From contig CM041199.1 of NCBI GenBank assembly GCA_023078555.1, forward strand, positions 3,654,513 to 3,718,512: 64,000 nt of DNA. Direction: 5' to 3'. Of this stretch, positions 21,401-32,719 are shown one piece after another; position 1 is the stretch's first letter, and every line of letters starts with the position of its first letter. The position numbers were made by a program, and so were the translations under genes. Under the pieces are notes generated by a model that saw only the letters and a list, made by a program, of their open reading frames with translations, made no database searches and was not told where the DNA came from. This stretch comes from Ulva prolifera (Eukaryota; Chlorophyta; Ulvophyceae; Ulvales; Ulvaceae).

Positions 21401-24400
21401 TGTGAGCCGCGGCTTGACGCGAGCTTCGTGCAGTCACCCATGCATTGTGGCCGCGCTGTGTCGAGATGCATCATTTCACTGCCTGTCATAACCTCTGCCG
21501 TCGTGTAAGCTTTGACGGCGGGGCCGATTGTTGCTCCAGTGTGATTGACGGGACGACTGCAATGCGTACCGCATTTTCATTCCAGCCCGGAGTTCACTGC
21601 AACAGCACATTGGGGGCCGATTTGACTCCCCAACGACGTCAAGAACTGAACCGCAAGTGCACGGCTTATGTGAGGACGGGGAGGACAGGGTGCTGTCGAG
21701 ACGAACACGGCTCTGCTGTGTGTAGGAGAGGTGGGAGCGAGAGGAGCGCGAGGCGGAGGATGCTGCGCACGCTCAGCGGGCGCGCAAGCTCAGCGCGGAG
21801 CGCAAGCAGGCGGAGCAGCAAGACCGCAACCTGCAGCAGTGGCGACAGCGTGCTCGCTACATGCAGGCCGCTGCCACCGTCGCAGCCAAAGCGGTGCGCA
21901 GCCGTGGACCTTCAAACGGCTGCGCTCGGTGGTGTCATTCCGCTTGTCCCCCTGTCATCTCTGCTGGTCCTTGATGTGTTGTCCTAGAAACCTCGATCAA
22001 GGTGGGAGTGCTTGTGCTAGTTTCTGCTGTGATTGTTGCATGGCGTTTCAACATTTGCACCGCCCGCCCAGACCTAACCTGTTGGAGAGTTACGGTCGGT
22101 GTGTCTGACCGCCATCAGCTATGATTTCCTCTTGTCGTCTCTCTCCGTTCACTGGTCGGTCTTGTCCAGAGGATTGGGCTGGGCCCTCAAAGAATGGTCG
22201 ATGGGTCCCAAACAGGCACCGTGTTCCAAATCGCTGTTCAAAACAGCAACTATGGCTCTGTTTCGATCCGGATGGCGAAGAAGCACGCCGTTTGAAACCG
22301 CTCGGCTCCATTGAACCTGCTGACCGACGCCCGCAGTCCACCTCACTGGTGCTACGTTTCCAGCCCGGGTTCACCGGACTGTGTGTTCACGGGTCACATG
22401 TAAATGGCCAAGTGATCTGCTCGAGCAAGTGGTGACCCACATCTTCTGCTGCAGTCGCTACCTGCTGCCAAGCGCAAAGAGCAGGGTCGTGATTTCCTGG
22501 AGGCTAGCAAGGCGCTCGCCAAGAAGGCCAGCAGTCCGCCGCAGCCGCCTGCCAGCCCGAGCAGCCAGGGAGCGGACATACCTTCAGGTATGTTGCGTTC
22601 ACGCGGCACCTCCTGGTTGCACGCCACACGCTTTGGCACATCTGCTTGTGGTTGCATGCTTTTGCTCTGTCCACATGCACGGCCGGCTGCTTCTTGCCCT
22701 CCGGCTGTACTCGACGCTATCTTGTGACCTGGAAGTACATGTGAAGGTCGACATGATGTTGCAGCGGGTGTGTGTGGTGTGCAGGCACGAGGCAAAGCAC
22801 CGACGGCAGTGCACCACGGACACCTCTGTCACGGGAGGCCCTGGAAAGCCACAGCCCGGAGGCTTCCTCCCCTGTCCACGTGTGCTCCCCGCCCCCCTGC
22901 ACTGCTCCATGCTAGCACATGCCTTGTAGCATCCACCCATGCTGCCATGCTCTCAAGCGCATCTCTCAAGCGCGTCTCAAACGCGCACTGCTTGGTATGT
23001 ACGCAGCAGAGCCATGTGAGCCGCAGGGACATGCGCCTGTGGCCGTTCACCGGTTGGGTCCTTGCGCAGCAGCAGTCTAATGCAGCGGCGGTATGCAGTC
23101 CCTGTCGCCGTCACGGCGGCGCCGCGGGCCGGCATCCATCAGCGGCTCCAGCTTCTCGAGCATCGGCACCGCCAGCCGCACGACCGGCCGCCGCCGCCGC
23201 CCGGACGACTCCCGCAGCGGCTGGCTCAGCACGCACAGCACGGCCTCAGAGGAGCCAGAAGCGCGGGTGCGGCCCGCACCTGCATCCGGGCCGGTTCCTC
23301 TGTCTTCATGTCAGCGCCGGCAGGGCCCTGCACAGAACTGCCTTCTTCACATGCAGGGCAGCAGCATGGTCTCCTTGGGCCTGATCAACTTGATCCGGGA
23401 TCACGACTGCGAAGGAGACGCCATGGTCCCTCTGCTTTGAATGGGCTGCGTCAACTGCATTGTCACGTGATTATCATACATGCTTTGAGCGATAAAGCTG
23501 CCGGTGGCTGTGTGAACGTTGTATGAATGCACCACTTGTATCATGTCAGATCTCACTTGTCGCGGGTGAATCAGCACAGCGTTACCTCCCCCTCCCCCGC
23601 CATGCAAGCTTGCCCGGGCCGTTCCTGACTTGCTCTGCTGCCGTGCAACATGCGACACCCTGCAACTTGACATTGTCCCCCGTCGCTGTGGGGTTGTTTG
23701 AGCCGTGGCATCCTGGGCTCGCAGACGCTGGACGAGTCGCTGGCGACGACGGCGCTGCGGGAGCGGCGGCAGGCGCGGCAGGCCCGGCGCGAGGCCGCGC
23801 GCCGCATCGGCTTGCTCCGCCCCGAGCAGCAGGCGGCTGCGCGCTCCAATGAAGAGCGCATCAGTCGCCGCCTCGCCGTCATGGAGGAGGTGCGGTACCG
23901 GCCCTGCATGTGTGTAGAGAGACATTACCCCATGTTCTCTCGGTGTGTGTGGCCCATGAGCATGTACCCTTTGAATTATGATGCCAGGCCCCCCAGCGTC
24001 ATGCCGTGTGTACTTGAATTTGGAGCCTTGAGCCGCAGTGCGTGGAACGTTCGGTGTGTGGCGTGCTGTGCATGCTGGTGTGGTGGTGTAGCGGCGCCAG
24101 TCTGCATGCACATGCAGCAGCAAACTGTTTGTGATGCCGCACATGTGTTTTCATAGAAACATGACACGGGCAGCGGCATCACAAGCATGAGTGCGACACA
24201 GTGCCCCGAGTGCTGATGCCAGTGTCTGACTATGTAGGTCCTGGGAACGGACAACGCCGGGCGCTTCGAGGCTAGCATGCACGCCGCCCTCGCCTCCAAC
24301 ACCGCCGCCGGCGCAGCCCCGGGCCAGAGGAGCTCCGGTGACGGTAGCGGGCGCGCCACGGGCAGCATGGCGCTCCCCTCCATGATAGTGCGCCCGCCCT

Positions 24401-24402
24401 GA
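18414..24402 (+). CDS. IQ-motif coiled-coil protein
   Basis: Proposed exons: 18414-18866, 19152-19419, 19979-20224, 20535-20718, 21047-21347, 21726-21893, 22455-22587, 22785-22879, 23099-23266, an uncertain exon near 23356-23425, about 23708-23889, and 24238-24402 (TGA). The first nine join in phase; the joins around 23.3-23.7 kb are unresolved. The protein starts with a helix (TIQQMVTNLRESMKEVHDKL) and has a DVWKRVQEAVDWEDWTDDEK segment. At the end of the fifth exon is one IQ motif, VTRVQAAWRGHRVRAW, the calmodulin-binding type. It is followed by a highly charged coiled coil (WEREEREAEDAAHAQRARKL and SAERKQAEQQDRNLQQWRQR). A second Arg-rich coil (LRERRQARQARREAARRIGL) lies near the end. In algae such proteins are often flagellar or basal-body parts, but that is an inference. 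It could continue into the next gene. Confidence 0.6.
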
Positions 24403-24888
24403 ACCTCCGCGGTGCCTCATCATGGGTTTCCGCGGTGTTGCCCATGTGATGGGCAGTTCCAGTGCTTGTCGGGATCAGCGGCTGAGGCAGAGATGTCTTG
24501 CTTTTGAACGAATCCTGCGGCAGGCAGGATTTTTGATGTGAGCCATTCGCAGGATTGTTGGCGCCAGTATCTGCATCAAGTGACATAGCCATGGTTGGTG
24601 GCGGGGACGGTGGCACATGCAACCGTTTGTTGGAGTGGTCTGGACCGGCGGTTGACCGGCTGCCCCAGTCTCTTACACGCACAACACTCTCAGCCCGCTC
24701 CTTTGCAAGGGGCAGGCACATGCATGAATCCGCCACCCCTGCATCTCACTGAAGCACCCCATATGTGTTGTTGGGTTTTCCGGGGGCCGAGCATTCCTTG
24801 GGCGCAGCATGCTGCCAAGCGACAGCTCATGCGGGCACAAATTCCTGCTCATGCGTGCAATGCCGCGTAATTACGCCGCGTCTACGCA
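24403..24888. other. Short gap between two plus-strand genes
   Basis: No supported coding sequence. If the stop at 24400-24402 is skipped by a splice at ATGATA/GTGCGC, this would instead be an intron joining the flanking models. Confidence 0.35.
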
Positions 24889-27800
24889 ATGGCGCGTAAA
24901 CGCAGCCCTGCGGCACCTGTGCAGGCTCTCCCGACAATCCGCGAGAGCTCAAACGGGTCCATGGCTGGCGATAGCATGCGCAGGGTCAGCTCCAATCAGA
25001 GCCACCATGCGTCCTGGGCCGGCGGCGCGATGCGCCCCACCGGCACGCCCCCACTCGGCACGCGCCGCAGCCTGATGTCGCTGCCTGCATCTCTCGCCGA
25101 TGATGACAACATGCTGGGGCCTGTCATCGAGCTCCCGGCCGGTGCGCTTCCGCTCGCCTGTGCGGCGCGGGTGCCATGATGCATTGCCGTGGAGGCTGCT
25201 GATGGCGCATGTGGTGGCTGGCGCATGTGGTGGCTGGCTCGAGTTCTTCGCCTTGCCCAGCTGTCTCTCGCTGCCGCCACCTGGTCGTGCACATGGGATG
25301 TTGCAGTGAGTCACCATAGTGGTGTAAGTGAACTGCCATCGTGCAGCGACCAAGCTTTGCTGTTATTGAGGGTCTGCCCTTCTTCGGGCAGGCGCATGCA
25401 CTCAAGTTCTCTGTATGCATCATTATGTATCCATATGACGTCCATACGCATAATGACCAGAAGCCCATTGTCCCTGGCTGACATCATGGCATGCCCCAGC
25501 AGCTGGCGTGGTGTACAGGCTTCACCGAATGGGGTGGAGAGGGCACAGCGCTGGAGCGCCCACAGGCTGCTTTGCCGGAGGAGGTGGCGGCGGCGGCGGT
25601 GGACACCGCGATGTATGGAGATGCTGCCAACGCAGACGGGCCCGCAGCCGGCGCGGGGTCGCGCGCAGACACCGAGGGCATCGCCAGACCTCCGCCTATG
25701 CAGACGCCACCCATGCCCGCCCCTGCCGCCCCCGCGCCTGGCTTGCCCGTGGTCGCCCTTGCCTCAGCCTCTGAGCGGAACGTAGGCCTTGGCGGGGGCG
25801 GCTCGGATCGCACATCAGACGGCGCTGATGGACAAGGTGGGAGCGGTGATGAAAGCATGCGTGGCCTGGCTGAGGAGGAGGGAGAGGAGGGACAGGAGGC
25901 GGCAACGACCCCTGACTCGATCGCTGCCCGGGAAATTGCACAGCAGGTGTGCTGTGCTGGCAGTGCTGCCCTGCACTCGCAATACGCGCATGTATCTCTG
26001 ACTCCAACACCGCTCCCTGGCAACGTGGCATAGACTGAAACGATGTTTCAGTTGGCCAGCAGTCGGGAGCAAGGGCGCCCTCGGGTGTGCCGATGCCGTG
26101 CACTGCTCGCACCGATGCTGTGCCCCGCTGCGAGCAGACACTGCATGCACAACACTCTGGCGGTCTGCGGCGCATTCGCCTCGGGTGCGCCTCCATGCAT
26201 GCTGACGCCTGCAGCTGCGAGCAAAGCAAGCGCTGACCACCTCCCTGTGAGTTGCGGACGGTCGCCTGAGGGGGGTTTCCAGGTGGATTACCCCTTCGGG
26301 ATATGTGGTCCCATCAATTCGGAGTTGTCGATGTCCAATAGGATACGGCTCGGTAAATTCAGATCTGTTTTACTTTACCTCGAGCAACACTGTTACATGC
26401 ACGGTGTGTGCGATGCAGGTGCAGCGGGTGTCGCTCGGAGATCCGATTGACCTCCGCCCCCACATGCATGAGCTGTATGCACATGTAACCATGGGCGCGG
26501 AGGCAGCTGCTTGCAGCGATAGGCGTTTGAGCAGCTGCAAAGACAGTGGAGCAGGGGGTCAGGTCGATAACCCAGCGGCCAAACCACAACTGGATGCTGG
26601 CATGCAGCCTGCTGACGCTGCAGGCGTCGCAGCCTTCAGTGCACGTTCGTCAAAATCAGGCATGCGGTCAGGAAGTGGCAGCGCCAGAGCTGGCTTTGCA
26701 ATCCACAGCTTTGGAGGGGAGTTGGAAGGCGTGGCATTCGGACCCCAGAGCAGCGCAGTGCCTGCGACTGCTGTACCAACCAGGCCGCACAGCGGCCGTC
26801 TGCAGCCTTGGCACGAGCCCAACGCTGCCACTGACCAGATGGGTGTGGGGCATTCACATGATGCTGGAATCGACACGGTCAGTTCTCCTGGAAATTGTGG
26901 GAGGGTCGACGCAGAGCTGTCACAGCACGGAGCGCCTGCGGCGCCTGCACGGCTGCACCCTGACATGCACGGCAGGCCTGTGTCTAGGGGTGCGGCCGTG
27001 AATGGAGGAGGCGAACGTGCAGGCGTGGTGGGTGTGGCCTCCCGCGTCCTCATACTGTGTTCTGCCCATGTTCTGTCCATACTTGCATCTAGCTACAATC
27101 ACAACTTAACATTCACAACCCCTCCACTGCCCATTACAGACAAGTTCGCACGGAAAGGCGACTGGGTCAACGGGGTACACCCATGTAGCTGTGCGTTGCA
27201 CCAGGGTGGAGAGTTCAACTCGTCAACAGGGTGCGTATTGAGGGAAACAGGGGGGTAAGGCAATACAGTATGGGCTGCAGATGGACATGAGTTGGGTACA
27301 GTCCCATCAGAACAAGTCAGGGCTCAGTGGCCCGAGCGCATGCATCAAGCATCACAGCCGGCCGCTGCACCACTGTGGGCTGACACTGCTGACCTGGAGC
27401 CAAGCACGCACTCTGAAGCTGCCGAGGCGGCCCCTTTCACGCAGCGCGATGGACTACACCGCGTGCCAGCAGTTGGGCCGGCACAGGATCAGCTGGATCC
27501 TTGCGATGCGCATGGAAGCGACCACAGCCCACAGGTAGCGGCAGTGGCTGGCGCGCGTGCCCGTGCAGCGGCACGCCCAACCGCCCCTCCCGACGTTTCG
27601 AGGCTTCCGCAGCGCCCAGGCAGCCGCGGCGCACCGGAGCACGGGCGCGTAGCGACGCGTGGCACACCGCACAGCACGCACAGCAGCCGCAGCATGAGTC
27701 TGGACCACCAGGCAGGGTCAATGGGCCAGCGCCCGCAGAGCCGCGGATGGCAGGGGCCTCAGGTTGAGGAGCTCGAGCGTGGCGACGTGGGGTCACGCGC

Positions 27801-30041
27801 CCATGCGCTGGAGCGGCTGCCGTCGCGGGGAGCTCCTAAAGGAGACCAGGCAGCGGCCGAGGGTGGGGAAGTAGCGGCAACGGCCGCCGCAGAGGCGGCG
27901 CTCGTGCATGTGGAGGAGAGCCTCCGGGCCGAAGGGGCGGGGGGTGCGGGCAGTACACAGCGTCTGGACGCGCCGACTGCAAGGTTTGAACGGATGCAGA
28001 GCTCCAGCATTGCGCGCCTGGCGTCACTGGGCCTCTCTGGCACTACAACCCCAGGTACGGTCACCTACGGCTACACTGCATGTGCTTTGATGCGTGAAAA
28101 ACCAGACAGGCTAGATTACAACATCTGCAGCCGCAGTGCTACATGCATGCACTGAGCAATGAAGGAATTTCTGAGGCACAGAAGATGTGATGCGCAGTGG
28201 ATGCCTCTGGCGGTCATGCAAGCTCTTTTAGTTGGTGCCCTGCCTGGAGCAGGCATTTGTGGTGTTCATGGCCAGAGATGCTGAGTGTCTTGTCTGCATT
28301 GTGTTGTATTTGGCTTTGTGCAATCTTGTGTATCTTGGCTAGCCACATGTGGCTGCCAGTGCAGGAAGTGCAATGCCAGTCTGTGTCCATGCATCAAACA
28401 AACTGCAGCGTTTCTGCAGCATCTCATGAACAACTTCCGAATTTAATCCACTATGCTCTCACTGCATGCAATGGGTTGCTGCAGAGGTATTTGGTGCCAT
28501 GGTGTGCCAGCCAGAGTAACTGTAACTGGTATCATATGCATGGACTATGGGAGGATGCAACTAGGTGCACTGTGGAAATTGTGAACCCCACCAAACTTGC
28601 CCAGTTGCTAATTTTAAACTCTGCAACATTTGAAAAAGCATGCCTGCAGGTGACTCCAAGGCTAACAACGTACGTGGCAGCAGGCAGCCAGCCCCATCAT
28701 TGCAGCCCTCTCTTGAGTTCGGCAGTGGCGATTTCCTGCCACACATAAAGCGCAGGTCAGCAGCCGTCGGCAGCCCCACGGAGACCCCTTCCCCTGCCTC
28801 TGAACGCTCATCACAGCACACCGGCGACGACACCCCGCATGATGGCCTCCACATGCAGCCACTGCCAATGGTGCCGGGGCAGCCCACTGCCAACGCTGAC
28901 AGAACCCGGTCAGCGGCCATGCGCTGTGACACGGGCCGCACGCCAGACCTGCTCCAGCAGATCCAGCCCGACGCTTCGCCGCCCGCTCAGCCAAGCAGCA
29001 GCTTGTCAGAGCACATGCACAGCGGGAGTGGCGAGGATTACGGCGGCACGGACCTCGTGGCGGCGCTGCTGGGCCGCCTGGACCGGGAGCTGCAGGGTGT
29101 CGGGGCGGAGCAGCCGCCGCTGCGGCCGCCGCGCGGCCCGCGGGAGGCCGCCGACCGCCTCCCGGCGCTGCCCTCCATGGCCTCCTCTGCAGCGGTGGTG
29201 CGTGAACGCACCGCTGGGCCTGCCATAGTGACAGCCATTGCGTGAGTTGCTGTGGCAACGCTCCGTGTGCCACGATGGCTACGGCCTCCCCTGTGCTCCA
29301 CAGGCGAGGGCAGCACCTGCTGCGCCCGCCCCTCGCGCACCCGGCAGGTGCAGATCAAAACGTATGGGGGGGCGTGTTGCACACTGGCGCGTGCAGCCAC
29401 GCCGGCGGCGTGTGCTGCGCTATCGTTGCCGATGCATGGCCCAGGCTGGTGTCCAGGCCCGACCGGGTGGCCTGGCCCGACGTGGACAGTCCCATCTGGA
29501 GATGATCCAGCCTGCGCTGTCCTGGGCTGCCCTTCCTCTGTATGTTGAGCTGCTTGCAAACACAGCTGCTCTATGGCGCCGGCGCGCCTGATGATGCCCC
29601 TCCCAAACCTGTGGGTGTTGACTAGTGTGGCGATCCAGCGATATGGCCGCTATGACGCTGCATTACCACAATGACGCAGATGTGGTATGCGGGGGTGGTG
29701 TGCAGGCTTCTAGCCGCAGCGGCGCTTTCGGGAGACCTGCGCTTGCGGGCATGCTGGCGGCCGGGGCGCTCGTGCCGCAGGCCTCCCTGCCGCAGCAGCC
29801 ACCGCGGCCGGCCGCATCGATGTCGCAGCTGAACGAAGCAATCACGCAGCTGCGCCAGGGACGCGTGGACGGGTGAGGGCGCCCTCAGTGCTATGTCTCT
29901 GTGCCACTAGCACATCTGGCTGCACATGCCATGTCGAAGGTGCACCAGCGAACCCTTTGTGTGACGGCGCTGTTTGTTTTATGCAGGGTGGACCAGATTA
30001 TCAAGGGCGCTGGCCCAGCTGGAGCAGGAATTCGGCGCTGA
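24889..30041 (+). CDS. Large low-complexity Ala/Ser/Pro-rich protein
   Basis: Eight exons: 24889-25141, 25519-25946, 26419-27031, 27281-28054, 28650-29197, 29304-29347, 29720-29872 and 29987-30041, about 955 residues with every join in phase. No domain is recognised. Composition is rich in Ala, Ser, Pro, Gly and Arg with acidic patches (LAEEEGEEGQEAATTPDSIA), so it is probably disordered. Small ordered pieces are VQRVSLGDPIDLRPHMHELY, DLVAALLGRLDRELQGVG and, near the end, MSQLNEAITQLRQGRVDGVD, a short amphipathic helix. ATG 24889 is the first start. Introns are 110-600 bp. The chain of consistent phases across eight exons is the best evidence it is a real gene. The join of exons 6 and 7 used the acceptor at 29719; an earlier one would break frame. 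Confidence 0.5.
26301..26380 (+). repeat. Dispersed repeat C, copy 1 (inside an intron)
   Basis: An about 80-bp segment beginning TATGTGGTCCCATCAATTCG and including GGATACGGCTCGGTAAAT and TTTACTTTA. It aligns with 51960-52041 with scattered substitutions. It lies in the intron before the exon at 26419. Confidence 0.75.
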
Positions 30042-30511
30042 AGGCTCGAGTGCAGCCAGACTGATTGACAGAACGAGGGCGTGGGGTGTTTGGTTTGACC
30101 AGTGCCTTCTGGGACCAGTGATAGCTGTTGCATGCATTGCTCTCAGTTGGGACAGTGAGACATTATATCACATGCGAGCAGCCAGACGGTGGTGCAACTG
30201 AGACCATCTGTTACGTCCAACATCTCAGGAGAAAACAATCCTCACACGTTCTTTACACTGCGTAGCGTGAGCTTGAAGACCATAGACTGAGAAAAATAAT
30301 TAGAAACCATGGTACAAAATACTCTCATGTACCTCGCACAGCTGTGCACGTGAGGCAGCAGAACACAGAGAAATGCCACAACTGCTGCTATGTCCTAGCC
30401 AGGCCAATGGAACGTGCCTGCCTGGCACAGCCACACGAGCCCCTGGCAAATCATGACGACAGCAACGAAATGAAATTACGGAAAATTGAATGTAGGAATA
30501 CGATCTGATAT
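30042..30511. other. Convergent intergenic gap
   Basis: Between the 3' end of the low-complexity gene (+) and the 3' end of MAD2 (-). No gene seen. An alternative last exon of MAD2 could lie here (see the GTGAGT at 30533 on the minus strand). Confidence 0.4.
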
Positions 30512-31859
30512 TCACACAGTCACTGCATCACTCACCCCAGCGTGGGAGTCGTCATTCCCATCTACCATGGCACCGTAGTCCATAGGATTACCGTCAGACG
30601 TGGCATCGTCCTCTGAGTCGGTGTTTTTGTAGAGTACGGACGCTGAAACGTCGTGGATCTTCGTCGAAAACTTACGTAGCACAATCTCCGAGGCGTTGTG
30701 GATGGGGGGCTCGTCACGGTCCTCCCACGTGTCAGGCACGATCACGTCCTTGTCAGTGTAGAGCAAGAGATCGAATGTGCCTGCATGCTCGAGAGATTCA
30801 GGAAGTAGAGCTCTTGTAACATGTGTGCAGGGGCATGTGCGATGGCATGGTTGGCCGAGGTTACTCTGCTGCAGATGACCAGCAGATGCACACAGTCAAC
30901 ACGACTCGCCACAAACAAGAAGTGAACAAGGGCTTCGGGCAACAGTGCTTGGCCAGAATGCTGACCAAAGGACTTCTTGGCATGGTGGTCCCAGCTCTGG
31001 AGATAGGGCCAAGAAACATATAGAATATGCCTGCAAGAGCAGAATAACCAAGAAGCAGCAGAAGGCGCACATGCATCTTCTATAAGCGGCAGAAAGGTGA
31101 TGGTGGACGTGATCTGGCGTATAATCGCTGAGATCTCCTTGTAGATTTCCTTGTCCGCTTTCTCGGGGCATGGCCTGAACAGCACGTGGATGTCCAGGAC
31201 ACTGTGGTATGTAAACCATGAGACAGAGACACAGTGCGAGAAGAACTGCGGCCTTGGATGCGATTCGTGAGAACAAGAGAGCAGATGCGCTTATTGGGAG
31301 ATCATGCAGGTGGCTGCAGACATGGTTCCACTTTACCGAAGTATGATGTGTGTCCAACCCGGTCAGCCTGATGCGACAGTATACAACAACAAGGCAGTTA
31401 CTGAGTGGATGATATATTGTACTGAGCCGTACTTGGTGCCCTCCACCACTTCGCGATCGCTCTCTACTTTGAACGTCCACTGTTCCAGCACCTCCTTGCT
31501 GTCGGCACTGATGAGCACCAGGGACATTCGTTGAAGCTGCCCCCTCTCCACCCAGTACTGCATTTGACTTGATATGGTCTGCAAGTATGTTTCAAGCTCC
31601 TGCTGTTCCGCTAGCATGACCGTCATGCCATACTTCTTAGTGCCGTGGAAGTACTCCGCTGGATATATTCCGCGCTGGAACAGTATACTGCAAATCAAAG
31701 CGATATATGTCACTCATATAATCGTCAATCACGTACGCAGAGCATAAAACCGGGCGTAGCGTACCTGCTGACAGCAAACTCAAAGAACTCAGTAACAACC
31801 GCGGTTGACCCTTTCAGCGTGATGACATTCCGAGTAGCCTGAGCAGTTGCTTCAGCCAT
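30512..31859 (-). CDS. MAD2: Spindle assembly checkpoint protein MAD2 (HORMA domain)
   Basis: Four exons: 31765-31859, 31433-31687, 31071-31174 and 30512-30780, 240 residues, all in phase. The frame is continuous with the family: ITLKGSTAVVTEFFEFAV, SSILFQRGIYPAEYF, KKYGMTVMLAEQQELETYL, MSLVLISADSKEVLEQWTF, ISAIIRQITSTITFLPLIE, then FDLLLYTDKDVIVPDTWED and RKFSTKIHDVSASVLYKN. This is the HORMA fold with its C-terminal safety belt, which closes around MAD1 or CDC20. MAD2 delays anaphase by holding CDC20 until kinetochores are attached. The protein is about 35 residues longer than the human protein (205) because of an acidic tail after LYKN. Start ATG 31859 is the only one that fits. It is divergent from MAK16, with 860 bp between starts. 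Confidence 0.95.
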
Positions 31860-32719
31860 TTATGTACTGGCTCGGAAAAATTAGCACCAATATATCGCGG
31901 CGCGCGATGTCGTAGCAGCTGGGAGTCGTCCAGGTGCCGCGGCTGTTCAAGTCATACACAGGATGAACTCGTCAGAGAGCCAATGAATGGATTGAATCAA
32001 GCACGGAAGTATTGAACGTGATCAACGTAACCCTGCAGCAGACACGAACATGCGATGCGCTGAGATTTCAGAACAGAGTACGTTCGACCATCGACGCTAG
32101 TGCAGTGTACAGATTGAAGAAGTGTCTGTGTATAAATGATGTAAGTTTTCCCCAGAGAAAGACAACTGACCTTTCAAAGTGTGTCGAGTTGTTGACACTT
32201 CCATGCGTTATCGGCACTACAATTAGATTATGCAGGTGCACGCGTGTGCATGCACGCGCATCCTCGCGCGTCTCGCGGCCTTGGTTTGGATGCCCAAGAC
32301 ACTCTCGCGACGGCGGCCGCAGTTCCAAGGGCGGCGGCGCTGTCGCATGGCCCTTCTCAGTCGATTTCGACGTGACACCGCACCAGATCGCTCCGAGCTG
32401 CCCCTTGTGTAGCGTACACGTCTTTGTGATGTAGCTGCTGGAGTCGCGTGCGGAGTGGACATCGTCGGAAGCATCATTGCACTTTGGTATACCTCGTCTT
32501 GGTCCCTGAGTCCGCTGAATCGCGAGTTCTACGGCTGTCGTAGCAAATATATACAACTTGGTACGTACTGTATGCTGAAAACGTCAGGTTGGCAGTAATA
32601 CTACACGGCCTCGGCGCCGAAGGGGCTCAGCAAGTGCGTGGCGTGATCGGCAGTCGCTGTGCCACACGCCCCAGGCGCACCAGAGGATACACCTCAGCAG
32701 CACATAGCTATACGGAGTA
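31860..32719. promoter_or_regulatory. Divergent upstream region of MAD2 and MAK16
   Basis: 860 bp between the two start codons. A 162-codon minus-strand frame (32068-32556) lies here without motif or splice support. Both promoters should be in this interval; no TATA box or known motif is evident. Confidence 0.4.

Noticed and set aside
32068..32556. 162-codon minus-strand frame between MAD2 and MAK16
   Set aside because: No motif, no splice continuity and it occupies the probable shared promoter.
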